A stretch of 64,000 nucleotides of DNA from JAJPKK01 sp963702755 (GTDB taxonomy: Bacteria > Pseudomonadota > Alphaproteobacteria > Rhizobiales > Xanthobacteraceae). The notes beneath the pieces were generated by a model. That model was not told where the DNA came from. It ran no database searches and saw only the letters and a program-made list of their open reading frames with translations. The stretch lies in contig CAVPDZ010000016.1 of the NCBI GenBank assembly GCA_963702755.1, forward strand, positions 1-64,000. The letters are read 5' to 3'. A program made the position numbers and the translations under genes. Of this stretch, positions 34,990 to 45,187 are shown in pieces; positions within the stretch are counted from its first letter, which is position 1, and the number at the start of each line of letters is the position of its first letter.

Positions 34990-37112
34990 ATGGAAGCCAA
35001 GACGTTCTCGGCAACCGACCGCAATTTCGGAAAATCTCTTCGCACGCCCCAAGGCGACCTCGATCGCGTCGCGATCAACACCATTCGCACCCTTGCCATG
35101 GACGCCGTGCAAAAGGCCAATTCCGGGCATCCCGGAACGCCGATGGCGCTCGCTCCCGTCGTCTACACGCTGTGGCAGCGTGTTCTCCGTTACGATCCCG
35201 ACACGCCGAACTGGCCTAATCGCGACCGTTTCGTCCTATCCAACGGGCATGCGTCGATGCTGCTCTACGCCATCCTGCATCTCGCCGGCGTCAAGGATGG
35301 TGACCGGGGGCAGGGCGATGGAAAGTCTGAGCGCGCCGGCGGTCACGCTCGATGACATCAAGGCGTTTCGCCAGCTCGGCAGCCGTTGTCCCGGGCATCC
35401 CGAGTACGGTCATACGACCGGCGTCGAAATCACGACCGGTCCGCTGGGGCAGGGGTGCGGCAACAGCGTCGGCATGGCGATGGCGCAGCGCTGGCTTGCC
35501 AATTATTTCAATCGCGACGGCTTCAAGCTGTTCGATTACGACGTTTACGTCCTATGCAGCGACGGCGACATGATGGAGGGCGTTGCCAGCGAAGCGGCCT
35601 CGCTCGCCGGGCATCTGTGCCTGTCCAACCTCTGCTGGATCTACGACAACAATCACATCACCATCGACGGCAAGACCGATATCGCGTTCACCGAAGATGT
35701 CGCGACCCGTTTCCGCGGCTACGGCTGGAACGTCGTGCATGTCACCGATGCGAACGACACCGCGGCCATCGAACGCGCGCTGGACAATTTCCGCCGCACC
35801 AACGACCGGCCCACGTTCATCATCGTCGACAGCCATATCGCGTACGGCGCCCCCCACAAGCAGGACACGAGCGCAGCACATGGCGAACCTTTGGGGGAAG
35901 AAGAGGTGCGCCTCGCCAAGCGCGCCTATGGCTGGCCGGAGGACGCGAAATTCCTGGTGCCGGACGGCGTTTACGAGCATTTCCGCAACGGCATCGGCAA
36001 GCGCGGCGAGCGGCTGAGCAAGGAATGGATGGCGGTCAGCGATCGCTACCGCCGCCAATTTCCCGAACTCGGATCGACGCTGGCCGCGCTTGAGGGGCGC
36101 GCCGGGCCGGCCGGCTGGGATGCCGACCTGCCGCGCTTCGAGCCGGACGCCAAAGGGCTGGCGACGCGGGAAGCGTCGGGACGGGTGCTCGCCGCCATCG
36201 CCGAGCACGCGCCGTTGATGATCGGCGGCAACGCGGATCTCGCGGCCTCCACCAAGGCGGTGGTGAAAGGCTCCGGTGATTTCGAAGCCGGGCCGGACGT
36301 CGGGCGCAATGTTCATTTCGGCGTGCGGGAGCATGCCATGGGAGCCGCGCTCAACGGGCTCGCCGTGTGCGGATTGCGGCCGTTCGGCGGGACCTTCCTG
36401 ATCTTCTCCGACTACATGAAGCCGTCGATCCGGCTCGCCGCCATGATGGGCCTGCCGACCATCTACATCTTCACCCACGACTCGATCGGATTGGGCCAGG
36501 ACGGGCCGACCCACCAGCCGGTCGAGCAGTTGGTGGGCTTGCGCGCGATCCCGGGCCTCATTGTCTTGCGGCCGGCCGACGCCGGAGAAGTGGTGGAAAG
36601 CTGGAAGGTCGTGATGGGGCTGACGACCCATCCCGTCTGCCTTGTGCTGACCCGCCAGGCGGTGCCGACGTTCGACCGCGACGCAGCTTGCGCCGGCGTC
36701 TGGCGTTTCGCGCGGTGCTTACATCTTGGCCGATGCCAAGGACGGCCCGCCCGACGTTATCCTGATGGCCACCGGCAGCGAGGTCTCGGTCTGCGTCAAG
36801 GCGCGCGATCTGCTGGCGGCAGCGGGGGTCAGGGCGCGCGTCGTGAGCATGCCGTCGTGGGAATTGTTCGAGCGGCAGGACCGCGCCTATCGTGACGAGG
36901 TGCTGCCGCCCGCGGTCAGGGCGCGGGTCTCGGTCGAGGCCGCAAGTCCGCTCGGCTGGGAGCGCTATGTGGGCGCCGAGGGCGCTATAATCGGCATGAA
37001 GGGATTCGGTGCATCGGCACCCGCCGCTGACCTGATGAAGACCTTCGGCTTCACGCCCGGCGACGTCGCGGACATCGCCAAGGCCCAAATCGCGAAATGG
37101 AAGGCTGCATGA
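34990..37112 (+). CDS. tkt: transketolase (frameshifted)
   Basis: A thiamine-diphosphate enzyme of about 700 residues that transfers two-carbon units between sugar phosphates. Starts MEAKTFSATDRN at 34990; LDRVAINTIRTLAMDAVQKANSGHPGTPMALAPV and NRDRFVLSNGHASMLLYA (frame one), then CPGHPEYGHTTGVEITTGPLGQGCGNSVGMAMA, LCSDGDMMEGVASEAASLAGH for the cofactor, and GVREHAMGAALNGLAVCG. Frame breaks near 35310 and 36705; the last part resumes LADAKDGPPDVILMATGSEVSVC. Its TGA overlaps the next ATG. Confidence 0.9.
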
Positions 37113-39988
37113 ATCCATTGCAGGCGCTCAACGAGCACGGTCAGGCAGTTTGGCTCGATTTTCTCGCACGCGACTTTCTGCGCAAGGGCGGGCTCCGCCA
37201 ACTGATCGCCGAAGACGGGCTCAGCGGCGTCACGTCCAATCCGTCGATCTTCGAGAAGGCCATCGGGGAATCGAGCGAGTACGAGGACAAGCTGCGCGCG
37301 GCGGCTGCCTCCGGCGGAGAAACCATAAGCTCGATCTACGAGAGCCTCGCGATCGAAGATATCCGCGCACGCCGCCGATGATCTCAAAACGGTGTTCGAC
37401 CGCACCAAGGGCGCGGACGGGTTCGTCAGCCTCGAAGTCTCGCCCTATCTCGCGAACGACACGGCGGCGACGATCGCGGAGGCGCGGCGGCTGTGGCACG
37501 CGGTCGAGCGACCGAACCTGATGGTGAAGGTGCCGGCGACGCCGGCAGGGCTGCCGGCGATCCGCGCAGCTCATCGGCGAGGGCATCAACATCAACATCA
37601 CGCTGTTGTTCGCGCAAAAAGTCTACGAGGAGGTGGCGGAGGCCTATCTCGCCGGCCTGGAGCATTTCGCGGCGAACGGCGGCGACGTCGAGCGCGATCG
37701 CGAGCGTTGCAAGCTTCTTCGTCAGCCGCATCGACACCGCGGTCGACGCCAAGCTCGCCGAGCGGCTGCAGCCGCGCCACGATCCCGCGCAGCGCACGAA
37801 ACTCGAAGCGTTGCGCGGCAAAATCGCCATCGCCAACGCAAAGCTCGCCTATCGCAGCTTCAAGCGCATCTTCTCCGGTCCGCGCTGGGATCGCGCTCGC
37901 CGCGCAAAGGCGCGCGGCCGCAGCGCCTGCTCTGGGCGAGCACCGGCACCAAGAACCCGGCTTACAGCGACGTGCTCTACGTCGAGACGCTGATCGGGCC
38001 GCACACGGTCAACACCATGCCGCGTCAAGACGATGGATGCGTTTCGCGACCATGGCCGCGCGCGCGCGACGCATCGAGGAGGGAGTAGGCGAGGCCGAAG
38101 CCGAGTCTGGCGGCGCTCGCCGCTGCCGGCATTTCGCTCGACGAGGTGACGGCGAGGCTCGTCGTCGACGGCGTGCGGCTCTTTGCCGACGCGTTCGACA
38201 AGCTTCTCGGCGCGGTCGCGCGCAAGCGCGCCGAGGCGCTCGGCACGCGGCTCGGCACGCAGAAGCTGATGCTCGGCGATGCGCTGGGCAAGGACGTTGA
38301 CGCCGCCGCCGATAGCTGGCGAGCGGCCGGCAACATCCGGCGGCTGTGGAGCGCGCGACGCCAAGCTGTGGACCGGCGCACGACGAAGCGAAATGGCTCG
38401 GCTGGCTCGACATCGTCGATGCGCGAACGCGCCGACATCGGCACGCTCAGAGCATTTGCCGAGGATGTCCGCGCAGCGAAATTCCGCGATGTGGTTCTGC
38501 TCGGCATGGGCGGATCGAGCCTCGGCCCGGAAGTGCTCGCGCTGACGTTCGGCCGAAGCGCCGGCTTGCCGCAAGCTGCACGTCCTCGATTCGACCGACC
38601 CGCAGCAGATGCCGCGCGATCGAAGCAGCGATCGATCTCGCCTCGACGCTGTTCATCGTCTCGAGCAAATCCGGCAGCACGCTCGAGCCGAATATCTTCA
38701 AGGATTATTTCTTCGCGCGCGTCGCGGAGGCGCGTCGGCAAAGGCGAAGCCGGCGCGCCGCTTCGTCGCCATCACCGATCCCGGACTCCTCGCTGCAGAA
38801 GACGCGCGGAGCGCGACGGCTTCCGCCACATCTTCTTCGGCGATCCGAGCATCGGCGGCCGCTATTCGGTGCTGTCGAAATTCGGCCTCGTGCCCGCCGC
38901 CGCGATCGGCCTCGACGTCGGCGCAGTTTCTCGACCGAGCGCGGATGATGGTGCGCAGCTGCGGCGACGACGTGCCGCCCGCTGCAAATCCCGCGCGTGC
39001 AACTCGGCCTCGCCTGGGCGTGCTCGCCGCCAAGCGCGGGCGCGACAAGGTGACGATCATCGCGTCGCCGGAGCATCGCGGACTTCGGCGCCTGGCTCGA
39101 GCAGCTCATCGCGGAATCGACCGGCAAGAACGGCAAAGGCCTCATTCCGGTCGACGGCGAGCCGCTCGGCGCGCCTGCGGTCTACGGCAACGACCGCGTG
39201 TTCATTCAGCTGCGGCTTCGACGGCAGCGATGCGAGCCAAGACGCTGCGGTCGATGCTCTGGCGAACAGCGGGACATCCGGTGGTGCGGATCGATCTCGC
39301 ACGACACCATGGCAGATCGCCCAGGAGTTTTTCCGGTGGGAGATGGCGACCGCCGTCGCCGGCGCGGTGATCGGCATCGATCCGTTCGATCAGCCTGATG
39401 TCGAGGCGAGCAAGGTCGAGACGCGCGACCTGACCGACGGCCTACGAGAAGACCGGCGAGCTGCCTGCCGAAACGCCGGTGTTCCGCGGCAACGGCATCG
39501 CGCTCTACGCCGACGAGACGAACGCCCAGGCGCTGCGCCGCGCCGGCGCCAATTCCTCGCTCGACAGCTGGCTGAAGGCGCATCTCTCCCGCATCAAGCG
39601 CCGGCGATTACGCGGCGCTTCTTGCCTATATCGAACGCAACAAGCCCCACATCGACGCGCTGCAAGACATGCGCACCGCATTGCGCGACGATTTGCATGT
39701 GGCGACCTGCGTCGGCTTCGGTCCGCGGTTCCTGCACTCGACCGGCCAGGCCTACAAGGGCGGGCCGCCGAGCGGGGTGTTCCTGCAGATCACCGCGCGA
39801 TGACGCCGCCGATCTCGCCATACCCGGCCACAAGGCCACGCTTCGGCGTGGTCAAGGCGGCCCAGGCGCGGGGCGATTTCCAGGTTTTGGCCGAGCGCGG
39901 ACGCCGCGCGTTGCGCGTCCATCTCGGTCGCGATGTGGAAGCCGGACTGTCCGTGCTCGCGGAGGCGACGCGCCGCGCATTGAGTTGA
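37109..39988 (+). CDS. bifunctional transaldolase / glucose-6-phosphate isomerase (heavily frameshifted)
   Basis: A tal-pgi fusion of about 950 residues. Transaldolase part: LIAEDGLSGVTSNPSIFEKAI, EVSPYLANDT, LMVKVPATPAGLPAI, INITLLFAQKVYEEV (Schiff-base Lys in VKVPAT), LWASTGTKNPAYSDVLYV. Isomerase part: VVLLGMGGSSLGPEVL, LFIVSSKSGSTLEPN, HIFFGDPSIGGRYSVLSKFGLVPAAAIGLD, AQEFFRWEMATAVAGAVIGIDPFDQPDVE and GPRFLHSTGQAYKGG. Frames change more than ten times (near 37370, 37565, 37705, 37885, 38025, 38355, 38565, 38745, 38925, 39115, 39450, 39600, 39800). Nearly every break is fixed by removing one G or C beside a GC pair. No break looks like a designed stop. Confidence 0.85.
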
Positions 39989-40022
39989 TCGCATCGCCGC
40001 AGTGGAGCAAGGAGTTTCGCGC

Positions 40023-41020
40023 ATGCAGCTTGGTATGGTGGGCCTCGGCCGGATGGGCGGCAACATCGTGCGGCGGCTGATGCGCGCAGGCCATCAGTGC
40101 GTGGTCTATGACCGCAGCGCCGACGCGATCCGCGGCCTGGCCAAGGAAGGCGCCACGGCCGCGTCAGGCCTCGGTGATTTGCTGCCAAGCTGAAGGCGCC
40201 GCGCGCCGTCTGGGTGATGCTGCCGGCCGGCAAGGCGACGGAAAATGCCGTCGCGGAGCTCGGCCAGCATATGGCGGCCGGCGACGTCATCATCGATGGC
40301 GGCAACTCTTTCTACAAGGACGATGTCCGCCGCGCGCGCATGCTCAAGGCCAAGGGCATTCATTATCTCGATGTCGGCACGAGCGGCGGCATCTGGGGCA
40401 TCGAGCGCGGCTACTGCATGATGATCGGCGGCGACAAGGCCGCGGTCGACCGGCTCGATCCGATTTTCGCGGCGCTGGCGCCGGGCATCGGCAACATCCC
40501 GCGCACGCCCGGCCGCGACGGGCGTGATCCGCGCGCCGAGCAGGGCTACGTGCATTGCGGCCCGAGCGGCGCCGGCCATTTCGTCAAGATGATCCACAAC
40601 GGCATCGAGTACGGCCTGATGCAGGCCTATGCCGAAGGGTTCGCGATCCTCCACCAGGCGAAGGCGAACGGCCGCCCGGACGACGAGCGCTACGATCTGA
40701 ACGTCGCCGACATCGCCGAAGTGTGGCGCCGCGGCAGCGTGATCTCCTCCTGGCTGCTCGACCTCACCGCATCGGCGCTGGCCGCCGATGACAAGCTCGA
40801 CGGTTTTACCGGCGTGGTCGAGGATTCCGGGGAAGGGCGGTGGACGGTGATGGCCGCCATCGAGGAAGCGGTGCCGGCGCCGGTGATTTCCGCCGCGCTC
40901 TATGCGCGCTTCCGCTCGCGCGAGCAGAACGCATTCGCCGACAAACTGCTCTCCGCGATGCGCAAGGGGTTCGGCGGCCACATCGAACCCCGAAGCGGCG
41001 AACCAAGGAGCGGCTCCTGA
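40023..41020 (+). CDS. gnd: 6-phosphogluconate dehydrogenase, decarboxylating (one frameshift)
   Basis: About 330 residues of the short (GntZ-like) form. MQLGMVGLGRMGGNIVRRLMRAGH is the NAD(P)-binding start; DVIIDGGNSFYKDDVRR and HCGPSGAGHFVKMIHNGIEYGLMQAYAEG contain the catalytic residues. The frame shifts near 40185 (GDLL then KLKAPRAVWVM), one G missing. It oxidises 6-phosphogluconate to ribulose 5-phosphate. Confidence 0.9.
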
Positions 41021-42579
41021 ACGCGCAGGACGAGGCACGACCCTGGTGCGCCGGCGAACAGGCCGGCGGCGCCAAACCTGCGCCGCCGTGCACGGTCGTC
41101 GTCTTCGGCGCCGGCGGCGATCTGATGCAGCGGCTGCTGGTGCCGGCGCTTTACAATCTGTCGTGCTGGGGCCTGCTGCCGGACCGCTTCGCCATTCTCG
41201 GCATCGGTCGGACCGAGAAGACCGCCGATCAGTTTCGCGACGAAATCGCCGAGGCCGCGAAGGGATTCGCGCCGCATCATTCGATCGACGACGCGGTGTT
41301 GAAGCGGCTGACCCGGCGCGGCCGACTATCTCGCCGGCGATGTGCGCGACGCTGCGATCTACAACGAGCTCGGCGCGCGCCTTGAACATCTGCGCGGCGA
41401 CACCGGCGGCAACGTCCTTTTTTATCTCGCGATCGTGCCGGAACTGTTCGGCCCGATCGTGCGTCACCTGGGCAACGCCGGACTGCTGCACGAGGGCGGC
41501 TTCTGGCGCCGCGTGATCATCGAGAAGCCGTTCGGCAGCGATCTCGCGTCGGCGCGCGCGGCTCAATACCGAAATCCTGAGTGTGCTCGACGAAAGCCAG
41601 ATTTACCGCATCGATCATTTTCTCGGCAAAGAGACGGTCCAGAACATTCTGGCGTTTCGCTTTGCCAACGGCTTCTTCGAGCCGATGTGGGATCGCGATC
41701 ACATCGACCATGTCCAGATCACCGTCGCCGAGACGGTGGGCGTCGAGCAGCGCGCGGAATTTCTACGATCACACCGGCGCGCTGCGCGACATGGTTCCCA
41801 ATCATCTCTTTCAGCTCATGGCGATGACGGCGATGGAGCCGCCGATCTCGTTCGATGCCGACGAGGTCCGCAGCAAGAAGGACGATGTGCTGCGCGCGGT
41901 TCATCCGTTGTCGCCGGCCGATGTCGAGCGCCACGTCGTGCGCGGTCAGTATGATGCCGGACAGGCCGGCAATGGACCGCTCCCCGCTTATCGCGACGAA
42001 CCGCGCGTCGCCCAAGGTTCGACCACCGAGACATTTGTCGCGATGCGGCTGATGCTGGACAACTGGCGCTGGGCCGGTGTGCCGTTCTATCTGCGGACCG
42101 GCAAGCGCCTGTCGCGCCGCACCACCGAAATCGCGATCCGGTTCAAGCCGGCGCCATACTTGCTCTTCCGCGATACGCCGGTCGACAGGATTGCCGCCGA
42201 CTGGATGGTGCTGCGCATCCAGCCTGATGAAGGCATAGCGCTCGAATTCAACGCCAAGGTGCCGGGGCCATCGGTGCGGCTCGAACGCGTGCACATGAAT
42301 TTTCTCTACAAGGACTATTTCCGGGTGTCGCCCAGCACCGGTTACGAAACGCTGATCTACGACGCCATGATGGGTGACCCGATGCTGTTCCAGCGCGCCG
42401 ACAATATCGAGACGGGATGGGGCGTGGTGCAGCCCATTCTCGATGCGTGGAGCGGGAAAACCCCCGGCGATCCTCCGGTCGAATTCTATCCGGCGGGAAG
42501 CGACGGACCGGCCGCTGCCGCTGAGCTCCTCACCCAAGATGGCCGAACGTGGCGGCCGATCAACGGGCCGCATCGATGA
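41017..42579 (+). CDS. zwf: glucose-6-phosphate dehydrogenase (three frameshifts)
   Basis: First enzyme of the oxidative pentose phosphate and Entner-Doudoroff routes. CTVVVFGAGGDLMQRLLVPALYNL binds NADP; IYRIDHFLGKETVQN holds the catalytic His; VIIEKPFGSDL is another signature. Frame breaks near 41325, 41565 and 41762 are each fixed by removing one base. The start is unclear: no ATG is visible near 41017-41060, and the CTG at 41017 overlapping the gnd stop is only the nearest codon after GGAG. The last codons overlap the next gene. Confidence 0.87.
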
Positions 42580-43412
42580 CGCCGACTGGGCCCGCGCAAT
42601 CCACGCCGACAAATGTGGGCGGCGCGCGCGTTCCGCCGCGCGGGACGGGAGAGGTTCGTGCTTTTGCCGACGCCGAGACGCTGGCGCGCCGGGCGGCGGA
42701 ATGGCTCTGCGATGCTGCAAATGCGGCGAGCGGCAAGTTCGCGATTTGCCTGTCCGGCGGTTCGACGCCGCGCCGGCTCTACGAGATGCTGTCCGCAAAT
42801 CCGATTGCCGCGCGCATGCCGTGGGACCGCATCCATTGGTTCTTCGGCGATGAGCGTTTTGTGCCGCACGACCATCCCGACAGCAATTTCCGTATGGTGG
42901 AGACGGCGCTGTTCTCGCGGGCGCCGATCGCGCGTGCCAACATTCACCCGATCCGGACCGAAGGTGTGACGCCGGAGCAAGCGGCCGCGGACTACGAGCA
43001 AACGCTGCAACGCTTCTATGGCGGCACGTCGCTTGATTCAAAGCGGCCGCTGTTTGGCGTCATGCTGCTCGGGCTTGGCGAAGACGGGCACACGGCGTCG
43101 CTCTTTCCCGGCAATCCCGTCCTGAACGAACGTCGGCGTTGGGCCGCTGCCGTAACCGGTGGGCCCGGCCACACTCGCATTACCTTGACCTACCCGATCC
43201 TGAACAGCAGCGCGCTTGCGGCGTTCCTTGTCGCCGGGCAATCGAAGCGAGACATCCTTGCGCGCGCTCTTAGCGGCGACAACAGCCTGCCGGCGGTTGA
43301 AGTTCGGCCGGTCGGACGCCTGTTCTGGTTCGTCGATCGCGCCGCCTGTCCGCAAGTTTCTGACGCTGGCTCGGCCGAGCCGCGACAATGGGACGAACGT
43401 CACCATGACTAG
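42576..43412 (+). CDS. pgl: 6-phosphogluconolactonase
   Basis: A 278-residue hydrolase of the DevB family: CLSGGSTPRRLYEMLS, IHWFFGDERFVPHDHPDSNFRM and GVMLLGLGEDGHTASLFPG are its standard motifs. It opens the lactone made by glucose-6-phosphate dehydrogenase. Start ATG 42576 overlaps the zwf stop (ATGA). No frameshift. Confidence 0.92.
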   Translation: MTPTGPAQSTPTNVGGARVPPRGTGEVRAFADAETLARRAAEWLCDAANAASGKFAICLSGGSTPRRLYEMLSANPIAARMPWDRIHWFFGDERFVPHDHPDSNFRMVETALFSRAPIARANIHPIRTEGVTPEQAAADYEQTLQRFYGGTSLDSKRPLFGVMLLGLGEDGHTASLFPGNPVLNERRRWAAAVTGGPGHTRITLTYPILNSSALAAFLVAGQSKRDILARALSGDNSLPAVEVRPVGRLFWFVDRAACPQVSDAGSAEPRQWDERHHD

Positions 43413-43422
43413 GAGTTGAGGT

Positions 43423-43974
43423 GTGGCGAACGGCCCCCGTCCTTCGGTCATTGTTGTCATGGGTGTGTCGAGTTCGGGCAAGACGACCGTAGGTGCATTG
43501 CTCGCCGGGCGCCTCCAGTGGGAGTTCGCCGATGCCGACTGGTTTCATCCCACGGCAAACGTCGACAAGATGCATGCCGGAATTCCGCTGACGGATGATG
43601 ATCGCTGGCCGTGGCTTGCCAGAGTTGCCGCATGGATCGACGAGCGCCGCGCCGCCGGCGAACACGCGGTGATCGGATGTTCGGCCCTGAAGCGAAGCTA
43701 TCGGCAAGTCATCATCGGCGATCGCGCCGATGTGCGCCTTGTCTATCTCAAGGGCTCGGAAGAGCTGATCGGCCGGCGCATGGCCGCCCGCCACGGCCAC
43801 TTCATGCCGAAGAGCCTGCTGCACAGCCAGTTCGTGGCGCTGGAAGAGCCCGGCCCGGACGAGCACCCGATCACGATTTCGGTCGAGCCGCGCCCCGCCG
43901 AAATCGTGTCGCAGATTATCGCTGCGCTCGGTGTGGCAGATAGTCGTCCAACGCCGCGGATCACGCGGAAATAG
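43423..43974 (+). CDS. gntK: gluconokinase
   Basis: A 183-residue P-loop kinase: VVMGVSSSGKTTVGALLAGRL (Walker A), EFADADWFHPTANVDKMHAGIPLTDDDRWPWL, and CSALKRSYRQVI. It phosphorylates gluconate to 6-phosphogluconate and feeds the same operon. GTG start at 43423, 10 bases after pgl. Confidence 0.92.
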   Translation: MANGPRPSVIVVMGVSSSGKTTVGALLAGRLQWEFADADWFHPTANVDKMHAGIPLTDDDRWPWLARVAAWIDERRAAGEHAVIGCSALKRSYRQVIIGDRADVRLVYLKGSEELIGRRMAARHGHFMPKSLLHSQFVALEEPGPDEHPITISVEPRPAEIVSQIIAALGVADSRPTPRITRK

Positions 43975-44176
43975 GCAGCAACTCAAAAAGCCGTCCGTGT
44001 TTCGCTGCGCTTGCGAGGTCGCCTTTCGCTAACGCGAGTCGGACGGCCTCAAGCTTTGCCGCCTCCTCCACCGAGAGATAAGGCGACCAACCGCCTTCCT
44101 CATCGATCAGTTCCACGGGGACTTCCGCAGCATAGCGGCCCACATGAATGAATTCGATGGATTGCCGAGTTGTCAC
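43961..44176 (-). CDS. small protein paired with a DUF4258 gene
   Basis: A 71-residue acidic protein (SIEFIHVGRYAAEVPVELIDEEGGWSPYLSVEEAAKLEAVRLALAKGDLASAAKHGRLFEL). It matches small proteins that commonly follow DUF4258 genes and may be the antitoxin-like partner. It overlaps the end of gntK on the other strand by 14 bases, and its start overlaps the upstream stop. Confidence 0.7.
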   Translation of the reverse strand: MTTRQSIEFIHVGRYAAEVPVELIDEEGGWSPYLSVEEAAKLEAVRLALAKGDLASAAKHGRLFELLPISA

Positions 44177-44458
44177 TTTCGTCGCCTTGTAAGATCGTCA
44201 GACCATCTGCCGGGGTCTGGTCGATACGCGGGCACCAGGACGGCCGGACTGTCACTGTCTCTCGGAATGCCCCAAACCACATGGAGGACCAGAACGCTCG
44301 GCCCTCGTGCGAATTCCGGATACTCCTCGATCGTCACAGCGTGTTGAATTGAAGTCGAGGACATCAGAAAGCAGAATATCATCGGCTGCAAGTTCGCGGA
44401 AGCCGTGCAGCGAAACTCGTAGTTCGCCGCTTCGGACAAGAGTTCTGGATTTTGGCAA
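44173..44458 (-). CDS. DUF4258 protein (frameshifted, possibly with an internal deletion)
   Basis: RSGELRVSLHGFRELAADDILLSDVL reads in one frame from 44458 and continues, after a shift near 44345, with SIQHAVTIEEYPEFARGPSVLVLHVVWGIPRDSDSPAVLVPAYRPDPGRW. The DUF4258 family is toxin-like and BrnT-like. The stretch VLVLHVVWGIP appears to lack the 8 or so residues usually found before HVVWGI; whether that is real cannot be told. Confidence 0.6.
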
Positions 44459-44573
44459 GGATCTGGCTCACGAAAGAAGCATTTCCACAGCCGCTATGTT
44501 GATCCTGATATCAGTCGAGCGTGCCGCGGACACGTGCACCAACTTAGCTTTTGCTTCGAGTTCGACATGATGA

Positions 44574-44605
44574 TAGCCCGGATGTCGCTTCGCTCATCCG
44601 GGCTA
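44574..44605. repeat. REP-like palindrome
   Basis: TAGCCCGGATG (44574-44584) and CATCCGGGCTA (44595-44605) form a hairpin of the same type as 34718-34750. Confidence 0.65.
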
Positions 44606-44632
44606 CGAAGACGCCACAGCACAAACGCGGCG

Positions 44633-45187
44633 CTACTCTCCGCGGTGGAAGACGACGAAGCCCTCGCGGTTTGGCATCTTCACCTTGGGCAGCGATTGCG
44701 CGTCGACGGTTTCGGTCTCCGGGATGACGCCATTCAGATTGAGGAGATAGGCGACGGCCGCGTAGACCTCGTCATTGCTGAGCGACTTCGACTCATTGAG
44801 CGGCATGGCGCGCCGCACATAGTCGAACAGCGTCGTGGCATAGGGCCAGTAGCTGCCGACGGTCTTGATCGGAGGCTTGTCGCCCGGGAGCGAGCCCTGG
44901 CCGCCGACAAGCCGGTCGTTCGGCTGGCCGGCGCCTTTTTCATTGTGACAGGGTTGGCATTTCGCCATGAACACCGCTTCGCCGGCCTTCACGGTGCCGC
45001 TGCCCGGCGGCAGTCCGGAGCCGTCGGGCGGAATGCTGATGTCCCAGGTGGCGAGGTCCTGCGGCGAGATCGCCTTGCCGAGGTTCGGGCTCTGGGCGAA
45101 TGCGCTTGAGCCCAAGCTCAGGCCCAAGCCAAGCGCGAGCAGGGTAGCGACTGCGGTGTTACGCATAAGAGCGTTACGCATAAACAT
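44633..45187 (-). CDS. soxD: c-type cytochrome subunit of a sulfite dehydrogenase-like complex
   Basis: A periplasmic monoheme cytochrome of about 177-184 residues. After a signal peptide (ATLLALGLGLSLGSSAFAQ) it has the heme site CQPCH and a distal Met in RAMPLNESKSLSNDEVYAAVAYLL. It resembles the cytochrome subunit (SoxD-like) that accepts electrons from the molybdoenzyme. The ATG 45187 overlaps the upstream stop by 14 bases. A tandem ATGCGTAAC gives two further possible starts (45181, 45166). Confidence 0.82.
   Translation of the reverse strand: MFMRNALMRNTAVATLLALGLGLSLGSSAFAQSPNLGKAISPQDLATWDISIPPDGSGLPPGSGTVKAGEAVFMAKCQPCHNEKGAGQPNDRLVGGQGSLPGDKPPIKTVGSYWPYATTLFDYVRRAMPLNESKSLSNDEVYAAVAYLLNLNGVIPETETVDAQSLPKVKMPNREGFVVFHRGE

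Noticed and set aside
37109..39988. programmed frameshifting in tal-pgi
   Set aside because: Too many sites, no slippery heptamers or stem-loops common to them, and the enzymes do not use recoding; a data artefact is far more likely.
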